Shown piece by piece: positions 40,134 through 49,048 of a stretch of 64,000 bases of DNA (position 1 is the stretch's first letter; every line of letters begins with the position of its first letter). Position numbers and translations under genes: made by a program. The DNA is from Nocardioides aromaticivorans (GTDB lineage Bacteria > Actinomycetota > Actinomycetes > Propionibacteriales > Nocardioidaceae), in NCBI RefSeq assembly GCF_013408525.1, contig NZ_JACBZM010000001.1, positions 868,001 to 932,000 on the forward strand. Reading direction: 5' to 3'. Below the pieces are notes generated by a model. It had not been told where the DNA came from and made no database searches. It saw nothing but the letters and a program-made list of their open reading frames with translations.

Positions 40134-42596
40134 CTAGAGCTTCTCCACCGGCGCGTAGCGCAGCAGCAGGCGCTTCACCCCGTCGGAGCCGAAGTCGATC
40201 GACGCGACGGACTTGTCGCCCTGGCCCTCCACGGACACGACCGTCCCGAGGCCGAACGAGTCGTGGGTGACCTTGTCGCCGGGGGCCAGCACGGGGATCG
40301 CGCGTGACGGCTTCGACTTCGCGGCGGCGTCGGCGCGCGCGGCTGCCGAGCTGAAGTTGCGGCGGCCGGCCGCGGTGGGGGCGCCCATCCCGCCACCGCC
40401 GCTGCCGTACGACGACCCGCCGCCGTCGTACCGGCCGGCGTTGCCGTAGGCGGGGCGGGACCAGCGGGTCTGGTCGGCCTCGGTGCGGCGCCAGTCGACG
40501 AGGTCGATCGGCAGCTCGCCGAGGAAGCGGGAGCCCGGGTTCATGGCGGGGGCGCCCCACGCGGAGCGGACCATCGCCCGGGAGACGTAGAGGCGCTGGC
40601 GGGCGCGGGTGATGCCGACGTAGGCGAGCCGGCGCTCCTCCTCGAGCTCGGGCTTGTCGCCGAGCGCGCGGGAGTGCGGGAAGACGCCGTCCTCCATGCC
40701 GGTGAGGAAGACGACCGGGAACTCGAGGCCCTTCGCGGTGTGCAGGGTCATCAGGGTGACCACGCCGGTGTCCTCGGGGGCGTCGGGGTCATCCGGGTCG
40801 GGGGCGTCGGGGATCGAGTCGGCGTCGGCGACGAGCGCGACCCGCTCGAGGAAGTCGCCGAGACCGGGCTCGACGGTGCCGGCGTCCACGTCGGCGGGGT
40901 CGGCCGACGGACCGGCGACCGGGTCCTCGGCGAACTCCCGCGCCACGGCGACGAGCTCGGCGAGGTTCTCGATGCGGGTGGCGTCCTGCGGGTCGTCGGA
41001 GTCCTCGAGGCTGGCGAGGTAGCCGGAGCGGTCGAGCACGGTCTCGAGGATCACGTCGGGCCGCTCCCCCGCCGCGACCATCTGCTGCAGGTCCTGGACC
41101 ATCGCGACGAACGCCTCGATGTTGGTCTGGCTGCGGGTGGCCAGGCCCGGCGCCTCGCCGGCGCGCTGGAGCGCCTCCCAGAAGGTGATCCGCTCGCGGT
41201 CGGCGAACGTCGTGATCGCGAGGACGGCGCGGTCGCCGATCCCCCGCTTGGGGGTGTTGAGGATGCGGCGCAGCGAGACCTGGTCGTCGGGGTTGACCAG
41301 CATCCGCAGGTAGGCGAGCGCGTCACGCACCTCGCGCCGCTCGTAGAAGCGCACGCCGCCGACGACCTTGTAGGGCATGCCGGTGCGGATGAAGATCTCC
41401 TCGAACACCCGCGACTGCGCATTGGTCCGGTAGAACACCGCCACGTCGGACGGCTTCAACCCGCCCGCGTCGGTCAGCTTGTCGATCTCGCCGGAGACGA
41501 AGCGGGCCTCGTCGTGCTCGTCGTCGGCGACGTACCCGACGATCTTCTCGCCGTCGCCGGCGTCGGACCACAGGCGCTTCGGCTTGCGGCTGTCGTTGCG
41601 CTCGATGACCGCGTTGGCGGCGGTGAGGATGGTCTGGGTGGAGCGGTAGTTCTGCTCGAGCATGACCGTCCGCGCGTCGGGGAAGTCCTGCTCGAAGTCC
41701 ATGATGTTGCGGATGTCGGCGCCCCGGAAGGCGTAGATCGACTGGTCCGCGTCACCGACGACCATCAGCTCGGCCGGCGGCACCCGGTCGGCGGGTCGCC
41801 CGTCGAGGGTGGTCGGGTCGTGCTCCTCGAGGTCCTGCCCGCAGAGCTGGTGGATGAGCGCATACTGCGCGTGGTTGGTGTCCTGGTACTCGTCGACCAG
41901 GATGTGCCGGAACCGCCGCCGGTAGGTCTCGCGGATCTCCGGCTTGAGCTGGAAGAGCCGGACCGTCTCCATGATCAGGTCGTCGAAGTCGAACGCGTTG
42001 GCCTCGCGCAACCGCCGCTGGTAGGCCTTGTACGCCGCAGCGTAGGTCTCGTCGATGCTGTTGCGGGCCTCCGCGGCGACCTCGTCGGGGTCGCGCAGCT
42101 CGTTCTTGTGGTTGCTGATCCAGTGCAGCACCGGACCGGGCTGGAACTTGCGCGGGTCGAGCTCGAGGTCGTTGCAGACCAGCGTGATCAGCCGCTTCTG
42201 GTCCTGGGCGTCGTAGATCGAGAAGTTCGACTTCACCCGCTCGTAGCCGAGGTGCTCGACCTCCTTGCGCAGGATCCGCACGCACGCCGAGTGGAAGGTG
42301 CTGACCCACATGACCCGGGCGCGGTTGCCGACCAGCTCGCTGACCCGCTCCTTCATCTCGGCCGCGGCCTTGTTCGTGAAGGTGATGGCCAGGATCGAGC
42401 CGGGGTGGGCCTTGCGCACCGCGATCAGCCACGCGATCCGCCGGGTCAGCACCCGCGTCTTCCCGGACCCCGCCCCGGCGACCACGAGGAGGGGCGTGCC
42501 CTCGTGCTTCACCGCCTCCTGCTGGGGGCCGTTGAGACCCTCCAGGAGCGCTTCTGCGGTGAGGGCCGGGGGCGTGGTGCTGTGTGCGTCGATCAT
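40134..42596 (-). CDS. pcrA: ATP-dependent DNA helicase, UvrD/PcrA type
   Basis: 820-residue superfamily 1A 3'-5' helicase. Motif Ia/Walker A is VVAGAGSGKTRVLTRR, with the Q motif LNGPQQEAV before it; Walker B is ILVDEYQDTNHAQY; motif III GDADQSIYAFRGAD; motif IV QNYRST; motif V TAKGLEFPVV and motif VI YVGITRARQRLYV. The last 150 residues include a Gly/Ser-rich hinge and the PcrA-type C-terminal Tudor-like segment (GDKVTHDSFGLGTVVSVEGQGD). It acts in repair, replication restart and removal of RNA polymerase. ATG 42596. Confidence 0.95.
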   Translation of the reverse strand: MIDAHSTTPPALTAEALLEGLNGPQQEAVKHEGTPLLVVAGAGSGKTRVLTRRIAWLIAVRKAHPGSILAITFTNKAAAEMKERVSELVGNRARVMWVSTFHSACVRILRKEVEHLGYERVKSNFSIYDAQDQKRLITLVCNDLELDPRKFQPGPVLHWISNHKNELRDPDEVAAEARNSIDETYAAAYKAYQRRLREANAFDFDDLIMETVRLFQLKPEIRETYRRRFRHILVDEYQDTNHAQYALIHQLCGQDLEEHDPTTLDGRPADRVPPAELMVVGDADQSIYAFRGADIRNIMDFEQDFPDARTVMLEQNYRSTQTILTAANAVIERNDSRKPKRLWSDAGDGEKIVGYVADDEHDEARFVSGEIDKLTDAGGLKPSDVAVFYRTNAQSRVFEEIFIRTGMPYKVVGGVRFYERREVRDALAYLRMLVNPDDQVSLRRILNTPKRGIGDRAVLAITTFADRERITFWEALQRAGEAPGLATRSQTNIEAFVAMVQDLQQMVAAGERPDVILETVLDRSGYLASLEDSDDPQDATRIENLAELVAVAREFAEDPVAGPSADPADVDAGTVEPGLGDFLERVALVADADSIPDAPDPDDPDAPEDTGVVTLMTLHTAKGLEFPVVFLTGMEDGVFPHSRALGDKPELEEERRLAYVGITRARQRLYVSRAMVRSAWGAPAMNPGSRFLGELPIDLVDWRRTEADQTRWSRPAYGNAGRYDGGGSSYGSGGGGMGAPTAAGRRNFSSAAARADAAAKSKPSRAIPVLAPGDKVTHDSFGLGTVVSVEGQGDKSVASIDFGSDGVKRLLLRYAPVEKL

Positions 42597-42670
42597 GCTC
42601 CGACCAGCCTACGGCGCCGTACCGACGGTGGTGGTGCCGGGACGGAACGCTCGCCCGGGGTGGTCGCCGC

Positions 42671-42780
42671 TGTAACACGCTGTTCGCCCGTCTACCTGCC
42701 GGGATTCAGGGACGACACGCCGCAGAACGGTCGGATCGGCCCTGAAAACCGCCGACCAGTTGAGCGACCAGCGTGTTACA
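42671..42780. repeat. 110-bp palindromic repeat, copy A
   Basis: Starts TGTAACACGCTG and ends CAGCGTGTTACA, with nested inner arms TTCAGGG and CCCTGAAA around the core ACGACACGCCGCAGAAC. The whole element can fold into one long hairpin. It aligns without gaps to copy B at 43985-44094 with 85 of 110 identical bases; the core is the best conserved part. It lies between pcrA and the nuclease-like gene. Confidence 0.93.
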
Positions 42781-42906
42781 TGAGGACGGCCGCCCCGCCC
42801 CGGATTCATCCACCCGCCCTCCACAGGCACTCCGTGCGCGTGGGATATCCACCGGCCGACGGCGCGAGGGGTGGCCCAGCCGGAGCGGGCGGGGACGCTC
42901 GCTCCC

Positions 42907-43959
42907 ATGAATGCTCGTGTGGCTGCGCTGATGAGCGCCCAGTGGGGCCTGGTCACGCGCCGGCAGGCGCTCGAGGCCGGCATGACCGGCGCACGCATCG
43001 ACCACCTCCTGCGCACCCACCGGTGGGAGGCGCTGCGAACGGGCGTGTACGCCGAGACCGCCTTCACTGCCCTGCTGTCCACCGCGCTCCAGCGGAAGGT
43101 CCTGGCGGACCGGGCGGCGAGTCTTCGGATCGCGGCCGCGCACGTGATGAGCCACCACTCCGCGGCCGACCTGTTGCGCATGCCACTGCTGAACGAGCGG
43201 ACGCCGAACACGCACGTCACGCGGCCGGGCATCGTCGGGTCGCACCTCCGACACGGGGTCAAGCACCACCTGGCGCCCTACGCGCCGCACCAGGTGGTGA
43301 CGGTCGAGGGCGTGCAGGTGCTGGACCGGGCACGTACGGCGCTCGACGTCGCGCGGGAGGAGGGCTACCTCGCCGGACTCGTTGCCGCCGACGCCGCGAT
43401 GCGCGCTGGAACGAGCAGGCACGAGCTCTCGGCAGCAGCCGCCGCGATGCGTTGCTGGCCCCACGTGAACGTCGTCCGCGACGTGATCGCGTCAGCCTCG
43501 GCGTTGACCGACTCGATCGCCGAGACCCTCGGGCGCGACCTCGTCACCGAGCTGGGCTACGGCGTTCCCCAGCCACAGTTCGGGCTGACGGCCGACGGGC
43601 GGACCGTCTGGTGTGACCTGCGGCTCGGACGCCACTTCTTCGAGATCGACAGCCGCCTGAAGCTGCGACCGCTCGCGGCGGGCGGGCTGTCGGTGAGGGC
43701 GCCCGAGGAGACCTTGTGGGACGAGAAGCTGCGGCAGGACTTCGTCACCGGCTTCAAGACCGGCGTGTCGCGCCTGACCTGGGACGACTTCTTCGGACGA
43801 CGGCGCCGGGCGGCCCTGGACCGGTGCCGCCGCGAGTTCCTCGATACCTGCGCCAGGTTCGGCACCGACATCTCCGACCTGGCGCAGTTCCGGCCACGGA
43901 GCCCCAAGCCCCCGGTCGCCGTACCAGCCGGACCGCTGCTACCCGCGTGGCTCCCGTAG
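42907..43959 (+). CDS. AbiEi-like winged-helix and DUF559-type PD-(D/E)XK nuclease protein
   Basis: 350 residues. The N-terminus (VAALMSAQWGLVTRRQALEAGMT) is the winged-helix domain often labelled AbiEi-type antitoxin. The C-terminus fits the DUF559/Vsr-like nuclease fold: E206 (SIAETLGRD), D237 (VWCDLRLG), E246-x-D248 (FFEIDSRLK) and a final GVSRLTWDDF strand. These residues match a PD-(D/E)XK site although the usual EVDG is EIDS. Such genes are numerous in Nocardioides and their role is unknown. Here the gene is bracketed by two 110-bp palindromic repeats. ATG 42907 is chosen over an upstream GTG. Confidence 0.7.
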   Translation: MNARVAALMSAQWGLVTRRQALEAGMTGARIDHLLRTHRWEALRTGVYAETAFTALLSTALQRKVLADRAASLRIAAAHVMSHHSAADLLRMPLLNERTPNTHVTRPGIVGSHLRHGVKHHLAPYAPHQVVTVEGVQVLDRARTALDVAREEGYLAGLVAADAAMRAGTSRHELSAAAAAMRCWPHVNVVRDVIASASALTDSIAETLGRDLVTELGYGVPQPQFGLTADGRTVWCDLRLGRHFFEIDSRLKLRPLAAGGLSVRAPEETLWDEKLRQDFVTGFKTGVSRLTWDDFFGRRRRAALDRCRREFLDTCARFGTDISDLAQFRPRSPKPPVAVPAGPLLPAWLP

Positions 43960-43984
43960 CGCCCGCCGAGCAGACCCAGCGTGA

Positions 43985-44094
43985 TGTAACACGTGGTTCG
44001 CGCAACATGGCGCCACTTCTCAGGGACGACACGCCGCAGAACTGTCGGTTGGGCCCTGAAAGGCGCCCCCCAGTTGAGCGGACGGCGTGTTACA
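43985..44094. repeat. 110-bp palindromic repeat, copy B
   Basis: Starts TGTAACACG and ends CGTGTTACA; inner arms GGCGCC..CTCAGGG and CCCTGAAAGGCGCC surround the same core ACGACACGCCGCAGAAC. Same orientation and same length as copy A. Several stem positions differ between copies while pairing is kept, for instance the GGCGCC arms. Confidence 0.93.
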
Positions 44095-44135
44095 GCGGGG
44101 GGCGCCCCACCGACACCAGGACGCCGGCCGCGACC

Positions 44136-44501
44136 TCAGGACACGCTGTGTGCGGACGACCAGAGCACCGCGACGCAGACCTCGGCGATCGACAGCACGA
44201 GCAGCCCGGCCCACAGGCCGTTCGGGATCTTCTCCTTGCGGAGGTTGGCCATGACGAGCACCAGCAGGACCAGGCCGATCACCAGCTTGACCGCGACCTT
44301 CGCGTGGTTGACCTCGACGCCGTCCATGCCCTCGAGGACCCCGACCAGCAGGAGCCCGGCGAGGAAGGCGGTGCCGACGCCGTCGCGCATCACGCCGGTG
44401 ACCTTCTTGTCGCCCGGACCGACCTGCGCCAGCAGACCGCCGATCAGGGCCGAGAAGCCGAGGATGTGGGCGATGAGCAGGATGAGGCGCACGGTCTCCA
44501 T
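44136..44501 (-). CDS. Small four-helix membrane protein, unknown function
   Basis: 121 residues from ATG 44501 (METVRLILLIAHILGFSALIGG). Four hydrophobic helices are evident, with a short charged segment (VNHAKVAVK) and NLRKEKIPNG between helices 3 and 4. A histidine in helix 1 (LIAHILGF) and the overall plan recall small heme- or quinone-linked membrane proteins, but no family can be asserted. It is convergent with the nuclease gene and repeat copy B. Confidence 0.7.
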   Translation of the reverse strand: METVRLILLIAHILGFSALIGGLLAQVGPGDKKVTGVMRDGVGTAFLAGLLLVGVLEGMDGVEVNHAKVAVKLVIGLVLLVLVMANLRKEKIPNGLWAGLLVLSIAEVCVAVLWSSAHSVS

Positions 44502-44543
44502 GGGGCGCACTCTATGCAATCGCCGCCGCGCACGGGCAGCGGG

Positions 44544-45419
44544 TCAGCGGCCCGTCGCGGTGAAGTGCTGGTAGTCCTTCAGCGAGCTCCACGATCCGCC
44601 CCACGACCACCCGATCCGGGCGAACTCGCGCACGACCAGGTCGCCGGCGTGGATGACGCCGGGTTGGGTCCGGCTGCGGTCGAGGTACGCCGACGCGCGC
44701 TCCGGGAGCACGAGGTCGCCCTTGCTGTAGGGGTTCAGGAACGGGTTGACGTCGATCGCCAGGCCGTAGGCGTGGGCCGACCACGTCGTGGTTCCCCGCG
44801 AGGCCCGGCAGACCAGGCCCGCGGTGTTGTTGCCGTCGCCGGTGGGCGGGGCATCGAGGTCGGCGGTCGTCGGCAGCCGCATCTCCTCGATCGGGTACGA
44901 CGCCGCGAAGAGCGCCCGGAACACCGACACCACGTCCTCGGCCCGGTCGGCGGCCACGACGAGCTCGCCGGTGTGCGCGGCGCCGTCGAAGCCCCGGAAC
45001 GAGACGTTGAGGTAGGCCAGGTCGGCCAGCGCGACCGGGCAGGCGGGTGACCACGTCTCCCCCATCCGCTCCCGGATCGCCGGCGTCACCGGGCCGATGG
45101 TCGAGTGGAAGCGCCCGTCGGCCGGCGGCGGGAGCAGGTCGGTCGTCGGGTAGCGCCGTACTCGCAGCGCCTTCGGCGTCGGCAGGATCTCGCCGAAGCC
45201 GTCAGCCGTACGGGGCAGGACGTGGACGCCCAGCTCCCAGTCCGAGTACGACGGCCCGGGGGTCGGCGGAGTCTCCGACGAGGGAGCGGCGGTCGTCGTA
45301 CCCGGGCTCGACGGGGAGCTCGACGGGGAGCTCGACGGGGAGCTCGACGGCTGCGGGCTGTCCGAGCACCCCGCGCCCAGCGCCGCGACGACCACCAGCG
45401 TCGCGGCGAGCGACCTCAC
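44544..45419 (-). CDS. M15 family metallopeptidase lipoprotein (VanY/DD-carboxypeptidase-like)
   Basis: 291 residues. N-terminal lipoprotein signal AATLVVVAALGAGCS, then a Ser/Pro linker with four-residue repeats (SSPS) encoded by tandem 12-bp units around 45310-45350. The catalytic domain of the Peptidase_M15_4 type shows the zinc motif SAHAYGLAIDVNP and the second zinc histidine near the C-terminus (LKDYQHF). It would trim peptidoglycan stem peptides outside the membrane. GTG 45419 overlaps the response-regulator stop as GTGA, so it is coupled to that two-component system. Confidence 0.88.
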   Translation of the reverse strand: MRSLAATLVVVAALGAGCSDSPQPSSSPSSSPSSSPSSPGTTTAAPSSETPPTPGPSYSDWELGVHVLPRTADGFGEILPTPKALRVRRYPTTDLLPPPADGRFHSTIGPVTPAIRERMGETWSPACPVALADLAYLNVSFRGFDGAAHTGELVVAADRAEDVVSVFRALFAASYPIEEMRLPTTADLDAPPTGDGNNTAGLVCRASRGTTTWSAHAYGLAIDVNPFLNPYSKGDLVLPERASAYLDRSRTQPGVIHAGDLVVREFARIGWSWGGSWSSLKDYQHFTATGR

Positions 45420-46075
45420 AGCAGCCGCCGGTCCGAGGCCCAGCGGGTGAGCTCGTGGCGTGAGGAGAGCTGGAGCTTCCGCAGCACCGACGACATGTGG
45501 GTCTCGACCGTCTTGATCGAGATGAAGAGCTCCTTGGCGACCTCCTTGTAGGAGTAGCCGCGCGCGATCAGGCGCATCACCTCGCGCTCGCGCTCGGTGA
45601 GCCGGTCGAGGTCCTCGTCGACGCTCGCGAGGTCGGCGGAGAGGCCGGCTCCGGCGAAGGCGTCGAGCACGAAGCCCGCGAGTCGCGGCGAGAAGACCGC
45701 GTCGCCGTCGGCCACGCGACCGATGGCGTCGACCAGCTCAGGGCCGGTGATCGTCTTGGTGACATAGCCGCGGGCGCCGCCGCGGATGGTGCCGATGACG
45801 TCCTCGGCGGCGTCCGACACCGAGAGCGCGAGGAAGCGCACGTCGGGGTCGTTGACCCGGCGGATCACCTCGACGCCGCCGCCGCCGGGCAGGTGCACGT
45901 CGAGGAGTACGACGGCCGGCCGGTGCGTCGTGACCGCGGCCACCGCCTCGTCGACGTCGGCGGCCTCGGCCACGACCTCGACGCGACCCGCGCCCGTGGC
46001 GCCCAGCTCGGCGCTGACGCCGCGACGGAACATGGCGTGGTCGTCGACGACGACCACGCGCACCGGCTCACTCAT
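45416..46075 (-). CDS. NarL/LuxR-family response regulator
   Basis: 219 residues. Receiver domain with acidic pocket DDH (11-13), phosphoacceptor D59 (VLLDVHLPG) and K near residue 109 (VTKTITGPEL). The C-terminal LuxR helix-turn-helix is LTEREREVMRLIARGYSYKE through TVETHMSSVLRKLQL. It starts inside the last codons of the histidine kinase gene and its stop overlaps the M15 peptidase gene, giving the order kinase, regulator, peptidase in one operon. Confidence 0.93.
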   Translation of the reverse strand: MSEPVRVVVVDDHAMFRRGVSAELGATGAGRVEVVAEAADVDEAVAAVTTHRPAVVLLDVHLPGGGGVEVIRRVNDPDVRFLALSVSDAAEDVIGTIRGGARGYVTKTITGPELVDAIGRVADGDAVFSPRLAGFVLDAFAGAGLSADLASVDEDLDRLTEREREVMRLIARGYSYKEVAKELFISIKTVETHMSSVLRKLQLSSRHELTRWASDRRLL

Positions 46076-47357
46076 CGGTCTCCTTCTGCTGGTGGTCCAG
46101 GTGGAGCCGGACCTCCGTGCCCTCGCCCGGCGCCGAGCGGATCTCCGCCCGGCCGCCGTGCCGCTCCATGCGGTCGATGATGCTGCGTCGTACTCCCAGC
46201 CGGTCCTCCGGGGTCGCGGCCGGGTCGAAGCCGGCGCCGCGGTCGCGGACGAACACGTCGATGCCGGTCGCGGTGATCTCGGCGTAGACGTCGACGCGCG
46301 GGACGCCGGCGTGCTTGGCCGCGTTGGTGGTCGCCTCGCGCGCGGCCATCACGATCGGGCGGGTGTGCTCGTCGTGGTCGCAGTCGCCGACCGCCACGAC
46401 GTCGACGGTGATGCCGTAGGCGTCCTCGATCTCGGCGGCGGCCGCACGCAGGGCGCTGGCCACGGTCGCCTCGTCGAGCGACTCGCCGGCGTAGAGCCAG
46501 GCCCGGAGGTCGCGCTCCTGGGCGCGGGCGAGCCGGGTGGCGTCGGCGGGGTTCTTCTGGATGAGGGCGAGGGTCTGCAGCACCGAGTCGTGGAGGTGGG
46601 CGGCGACGTCGGCGCGCTCCTGCGTGCGCACCCGCTCCTCGCGCTCGGCGCTGAGCTCGGTCACCAGGCGGTAGACGAAGGGCGCGACGACGATGGAGAT
46701 GCCGCCTACGCCGAGGACGATGGCCAGGGTGGCGTCGCGCGCGACGGTCAGGGAGCCGTCGCGCAGCACGAGCCAGAGCACGGCGACGCCGACCAGGCCG
46801 ATGCCGGCGGCCAGCCGGCCCCATGCCGCCCAGCCGCCTCCGCCGAGGACCACCCGGACCGGGTCGACCTTGCCGGTGGCGTCGAGCCAGCGCTCCCGTT
46901 GGGCCTCGTCGGCCTGGCGCCACAGCAGGGCGACACCGGCCACCGCGATCGCCAGCGGCCAGACCCACCAGCCGGTGCCGAGGAGCGCGCCGGTCGCGAA
47001 GACCACGCCGACGCCGAGCGCCGCGAGGGTGATGACCGGCCCGATGTCGGAGAGCCGGCGCGCCCGGCCGGGGCGGCGGCCGTCGCGGGACGCGCTCTCC
47101 AGGCCGGGGGCGAGCACCGACGGCGGGGGTCCGGCGGGCAGCATCGCCCAGAGGGCGGCGTACGCGAGGACGCCCATGCCGCTGACGAAGGTCGCGACGA
47201 CGAAGGCCACCCGCACCCAGAGCACCGGGACCGCGAGGTGTGCGGCCAGGCCGGACGCGACGCCGCCGAGGACCGGCTCGCGCAGGTCGCGCCAGGCGCG
47301 CCGGGGCTCCCGGGCCGCGGGGGCAGCCGGGGGCAGGGTGGTCGCAGAGCTCGTCAT
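46068..47357 (-). CDS. Sensor histidine kinase with N-terminal PspC domain
   Basis: 429 residues. Residues about 20-75 form a PspC domain (LREPVLGGVASGLAAHLAVP), followed by about four more helices, a HisKA_3 dimer domain with AAHLHDSVLQTLALIQ (phospho-acceptor H) and an HATPase domain with AREATTNAAKHAG (N box) and VRDRGAGFD (G box). It is a NarL-type kinase that should sense envelope state. ATG 47357 lies near GGAGG. Divergent, 144 bases away, is another PspC protein with a LiaF-like tail, probably part of the same circuit. Confidence 0.92.
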   Translation of the reverse strand: MTSSATTLPPAAPAAREPRRAWRDLREPVLGGVASGLAAHLAVPVLWVRVAFVVATFVSGMGVLAYAALWAMLPAGPPPSVLAPGLESASRDGRRPGRARRLSDIGPVITLAALGVGVVFATGALLGTGWWVWPLAIAVAGVALLWRQADEAQRERWLDATGKVDPVRVVLGGGGWAAWGRLAAGIGLVGVAVLWLVLRDGSLTVARDATLAIVLGVGGISIVVAPFVYRLVTELSAEREERVRTQERADVAAHLHDSVLQTLALIQKNPADATRLARAQERDLRAWLYAGESLDEATVASALRAAAAEIEDAYGITVDVVAVGDCDHDEHTRPIVMAAREATTNAAKHAGVPRVDVYAEITATGIDVFVRDRGAGFDPAATPEDRLGVRRSIIDRMERHGGRAEIRSAPGEGTEVRLHLDHQQKETDE

Positions 47358-47501
47358 GGTGCCTCCATCGTCACACAGCGCCACGCGCACGAGCAGGGGG
47401 AACGACCCTGATCCGACCCTGAGCCGCACCTCCGGTCGATGCGGCAGGATCAGGGCACTCCCCGATGGTTTCGTCCCGCTCCGGACTTCAGGCTTGGAGA
47501 C

Positions 47502-48680
47502 ATGAACGCACCGAACGACACCGAGACCGGCCCGTCCGGACCGTACGGGCCCGAGCCCGGCGAGTCCGGCCCCCGCGTGACCCGCGACGAGGTCCGCGAC
47601 CTCGCCCGGCTGCGCCGGAGCCGGACCGACCGCAAGGTGTCCGGTGTGGCCGGGGGCATCGCCCGCCACCTCGACATCGACCCGCTGCTGGTGCGCGTGG
47701 CCTTCGTGATCCTGACCTTCTTCGGTGGCGGCGGCCTGATCCTGTACGGCGTCGCGTGGGTCCTGGTGCCGGAGGAGGAGACCGGTGACACGGTGATCCG
47801 CACCGACGAGGGCGTGCGGACCGCAGCGCTGATCATCGCCGGCGTGCTGGCGGTCGCCTCGGTGATCGGCGACTCGGTCGGCGGGATCGACTTCCCGTGG
47901 CCGCTGCTCGTGGTCGGCCTGGTGCTGCTGGTCGTGTTCGGCAGCAAGCAGGCCAAGGGCAAGCGGGCCGGAGCGGACACGCTGGTGCCGCCCCCGCCGG
48001 GCGCGCCCGGACCGTCGTACGAGACCTACCGCCCGTGGCAGCCGCCGCAGCGCCCGCGCCCGGTCGACCCGCGGCGCCGGGGTCCGCTGCTGTTCCCGTT
48101 CACCCTCGCCCTCACCGCCCTCGCCGTCGGCGTCGTCGGCACGATGGACCTCGCCGGCGTCGACGTGGTGCCCTCGGCCTACCCGGCGACCGTCCTGGGC
48201 GTGGTCGGCCTGATGCTGCTGGTCGGCGCCTTCTTCGGCCGGGCCGGCGGGCTCATCTTCGTCGGGCTCCTGGCGGCACTGGCGACCGCGGTGACCTCCG
48301 TGGTCGACGACGACCACATCGGTGAGGTGCGGGAGACCCCGCAGAGCGCCGCACAGCTCGACGCGAGCTACGGGCTGGGGATCGGCGACATGGTGATCGA
48401 CCTGACCGAGATCCCCGCCGACGAGCTGGCCCAGCTCGACGGCGACAAGCTCGAGGTCGACAACCGGGTCGGCCACATCCGCGTGATCGTGCCCGACGAG
48501 GGCCTCCGCGTCGACGTGGACGCGCAGATCGTCGCGGGCGAGGTCGTCCTGTTCGACACCAAGAAGTCCGACAGCTCGAAGAAGGCGTCCTGGGGTGACG
48601 CCGACGAACCCACCCTCACCATCGAGGCCGACATGTTCCTCGGCCAGGTCGAGGTCCTCACGGAGGAGCAGGCAGCATGA
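47502..48680 (+). CDS. PspC-domain membrane protein with LiaF-like C-terminus
   Basis: 392 residues. Acidic N-terminus, PspC domain about 38-95 (DRKVSGVAGGIARHLDIDPL), several more helices with a Pro-rich loop (about 160-195), and a soluble C-terminal part (about 285-392) made of short beta strands (GDMVIDLTEIP, GHIRVIVPDEGLRVDV, ADMFLGQVEVL) as in LiaF/DUF2154 proteins. In Firmicutes LiaF restrains the LiaRS system; a similar negative role toward the divergent kinase is inferred. Its stop overlaps the next start (ATGA). Confidence 0.85.
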   Translation: MNAPNDTETGPSGPYGPEPGESGPRVTRDEVRDLARLRRSRTDRKVSGVAGGIARHLDIDPLLVRVAFVILTFFGGGGLILYGVAWVLVPEEETGDTVIRTDEGVRTAALIIAGVLAVASVIGDSVGGIDFPWPLLVVGLVLLVVFGSKQAKGKRAGADTLVPPPPGAPGPSYETYRPWQPPQRPRPVDPRRRGPLLFPFTLALTALAVGVVGTMDLAGVDVVPSAYPATVLGVVGLMLLVGAFFGRAGGLIFVGLLAALATAVTSVVDDDHIGEVRETPQSAAQLDASYGLGIGDMVIDLTEIPADELAQLDGDKLEVDNRVGHIRVIVPDEGLRVDVDAQIVAGEVVLFDTKKSDSSKKASWGDADEPTLTIEADMFLGQVEVLTEEQAA

Positions 48681-49048
48681 GCACGCACGAGAACCCCACC
48701 GAGCCGACCGCTGGGCCGACCGCCGGGCCGACCACCGGGCCGACCCGCGAGCAGGACGCTCCCACGCCGCCGCGGCGTACCGGGTGGCACCAGGTCAACA
48801 CCGGCCACCTCGTCATGGGCACCGCCTTCCTCGGGCTGGTCGGCGCCTGGGCGCTGCTGATCAGCGACACCGTGGCCATCGAGGACCACGGCTGGGTGCT
48901 GGGCCTGCCGTGGCTGGTCGCCGGCGCGGTCGGCCTGCTCGCCACCGTGCTGCGCGGACCGCGCCGGCACTGGTCCCACGACCAGTGGTGGCAGGACCAC
49001 GGCCACGGCGGCAACCACGGATCGGGCAGCATGCACGGGTGGCACTGA
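48677..49048 (+). CDS. Small two-helix membrane protein, His-rich tail
   Basis: 123 residues. The N-terminal part has near-repeats (TEPTAGPTAGPTTGPT), there are two helices (HLVMGTAFLGLVGAWALL and WVLGLPWLVAGAVGLLATVL), and the C-terminus is rich in histidine, glycine and tryptophan (HWSHDQWWQDHGHGG), possibly metal binding. No family recognised. Coupled by a 4-base overlap to the PspC/LiaF-like gene, so probably part of that envelope-stress unit. Confidence 0.75.
   Translation: MSTHENPTEPTAGPTAGPTTGPTREQDAPTPPRRTGWHQVNTGHLVMGTAFLGLVGAWALLISDTVAIEDHGWVLGLPWLVAGAVGLLATVLRGPRRHWSHDQWWQDHGHGGNHGSGSMHGWH

Noticed and set aside
42671..44094. Insertion sequence with transposase
   Set aside because: Inverted ends exist but the internal gene lacks a DDE, HUH or serine recombinase motif, and no clear target duplication was seen.
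45300..45352. Phase-variable tandem repeat in the M15 lipoprotein linker
   Set aside because: The repeat unit is 12 bp (multiple of three), so copy change alters only linker length and not the reading frame.
46068..48476. 802-residue minus-strand frame extending the histidine kinase upstream
   Set aside because: The first 370 residues are antisense to the PspC/LiaF-like gene; the kinase has its own ATG and Shine-Dalgarno at 47357.
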